Origin: Vacuolonema iberomarrocanum LEGE 07170 | GTDB taxonomy: Bacteria; Cyanobacteriota; Cyanobacteriia; Elainellales; Elainellaceae | Assembly: GCA_015207365.1 (NCBI GenBank) | Contig: JADEXA010000030.1 | Location: 1 to 64,000, forward strand | Direction of reading: 5' to 3' | DNA: 64,000 nucleotides | Shown: in pieces, positions 63,922-64,000 of the stretch | Layout: the number at the start of each line of letters is the position of its first letter | How positions within the stretch are numbered: the first letter of the stretch is position 1 | Position numbers and translations under genes: made by a program | Notes under the pieces: model-generated | Database searches by the model: none | What the model was told of the DNA's origin: nothing | Seen by the model: the letters and a program-made list of their open reading frames with translations, nothing else

Positions 63922-64000
63922 GTGGACTGGAGTTTGGAACCATTGACTGTGGAACAGGGAGAATTGGCGCGTCAGAGCTATCGCATTGGGCGGGATGCCT
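63922..64000 (+). CDS. Start of a gene running off the right edge
   Basis: From GTG 63922 a frame open to the window end reads VDWSLEPLTVEQGELARQSY then RIGRDA. The amphipathic helix-like sequence and steady codon pattern look coding, unlike the other two frames, one of which stops at once. It might begin a helical-repeat protein; 26 residues are too few to tell. It starts just after repeat A6. Confidence 0.35.
   Translation, partial: MDWSLEPLTVEQGELARQSYRIGRDA

Overview
The window is ordinary cyanobacterial chromosome. The octamer GCGATCGC (HIP1) is very common in coding and intergenic DNA. The gene set includes petG, a CytM-type cytochrome, ccmK3/ccmK4 carboxysome shell genes, a Ycf20 homologue, a PAP/fibrillin protein, D-glycerate 3-kinase and several families known mainly from cyanobacteria (DUF2499, DUF3134, TIGR03792, TIGR04168). 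The ccmK genes imply beta-carboxysomes. The repeat load and regulatory genes suit a larger-genome cyanobacterium, but the genus cannot be fixed from the sequence. There is no rRNA operon, CRISPR array, prophage or complete insertion sequence. Two tRNA genes are present: Leu(GAG) and Ser(UGA).

Layout. 0-8 kb: a cut-off membrane protein, typA, tenA, a phasin-like protein, FKBP, then hisH, rsmD, petG (reverse) and cytM. 8-21 kb: CheY-type regulator, tRNA-Leu, a two-domain class III cyclase, two lipoprotein-like genes or binding proteins, a DUF255 thioredoxin-fold protein, HAD phosphatase, two Uma2 genes, tRNA-Ser and a metallophosphatase. 21-33 kb: a large tyrosine autokinase for polysaccharide export, glycerate kinase, Ycf20, two more Uma2 genes and a PlsY-like/dikinase fusion. 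33.4-36.2 kb: an AT-rich, HIP1-free accessory patch with an Sll1717-type P-loop ATPase, a decayed DUF433 gene and a PIN toxin-antitoxin pair. 36-50 kb: DUF3095, an ABC-2 exporter, CHAD protein, TIGR03032 and coiled-coil pair, csaB, DUF2499 and a two-gene sensor operon. 50-64 kb: DUF938, ccmK3-ccmK4, mraY, DUF3134, fibrillin, quinone oxidoreductase coupled to a pentapeptide membrane protein, tonB, cutA and argB.

The most distinctive feature lies between the genes. At least four families of small (60-105 bp) palindromic elements are scattered through the spacers: family A with six copies, B with three, C with three, D with two. Single long hairpins occur as well. Within families A and C the two hairpin arms differ between copies at matched positions, so pairing is preserved while the sequence drifts. 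One A copy is flanked by a 7-bp direct repeat, as expected after transposition. Two D copies match over 60 bp except that one precisely lacks the 35-bp central hairpin. These are non-autonomous, MITE-like elements, some of which probably serve as terminators for neighbouring genes. No classical defence island was found; the ATPase/toxin patch at 33.4-36.2 kb is the only region that looks recently acquired.
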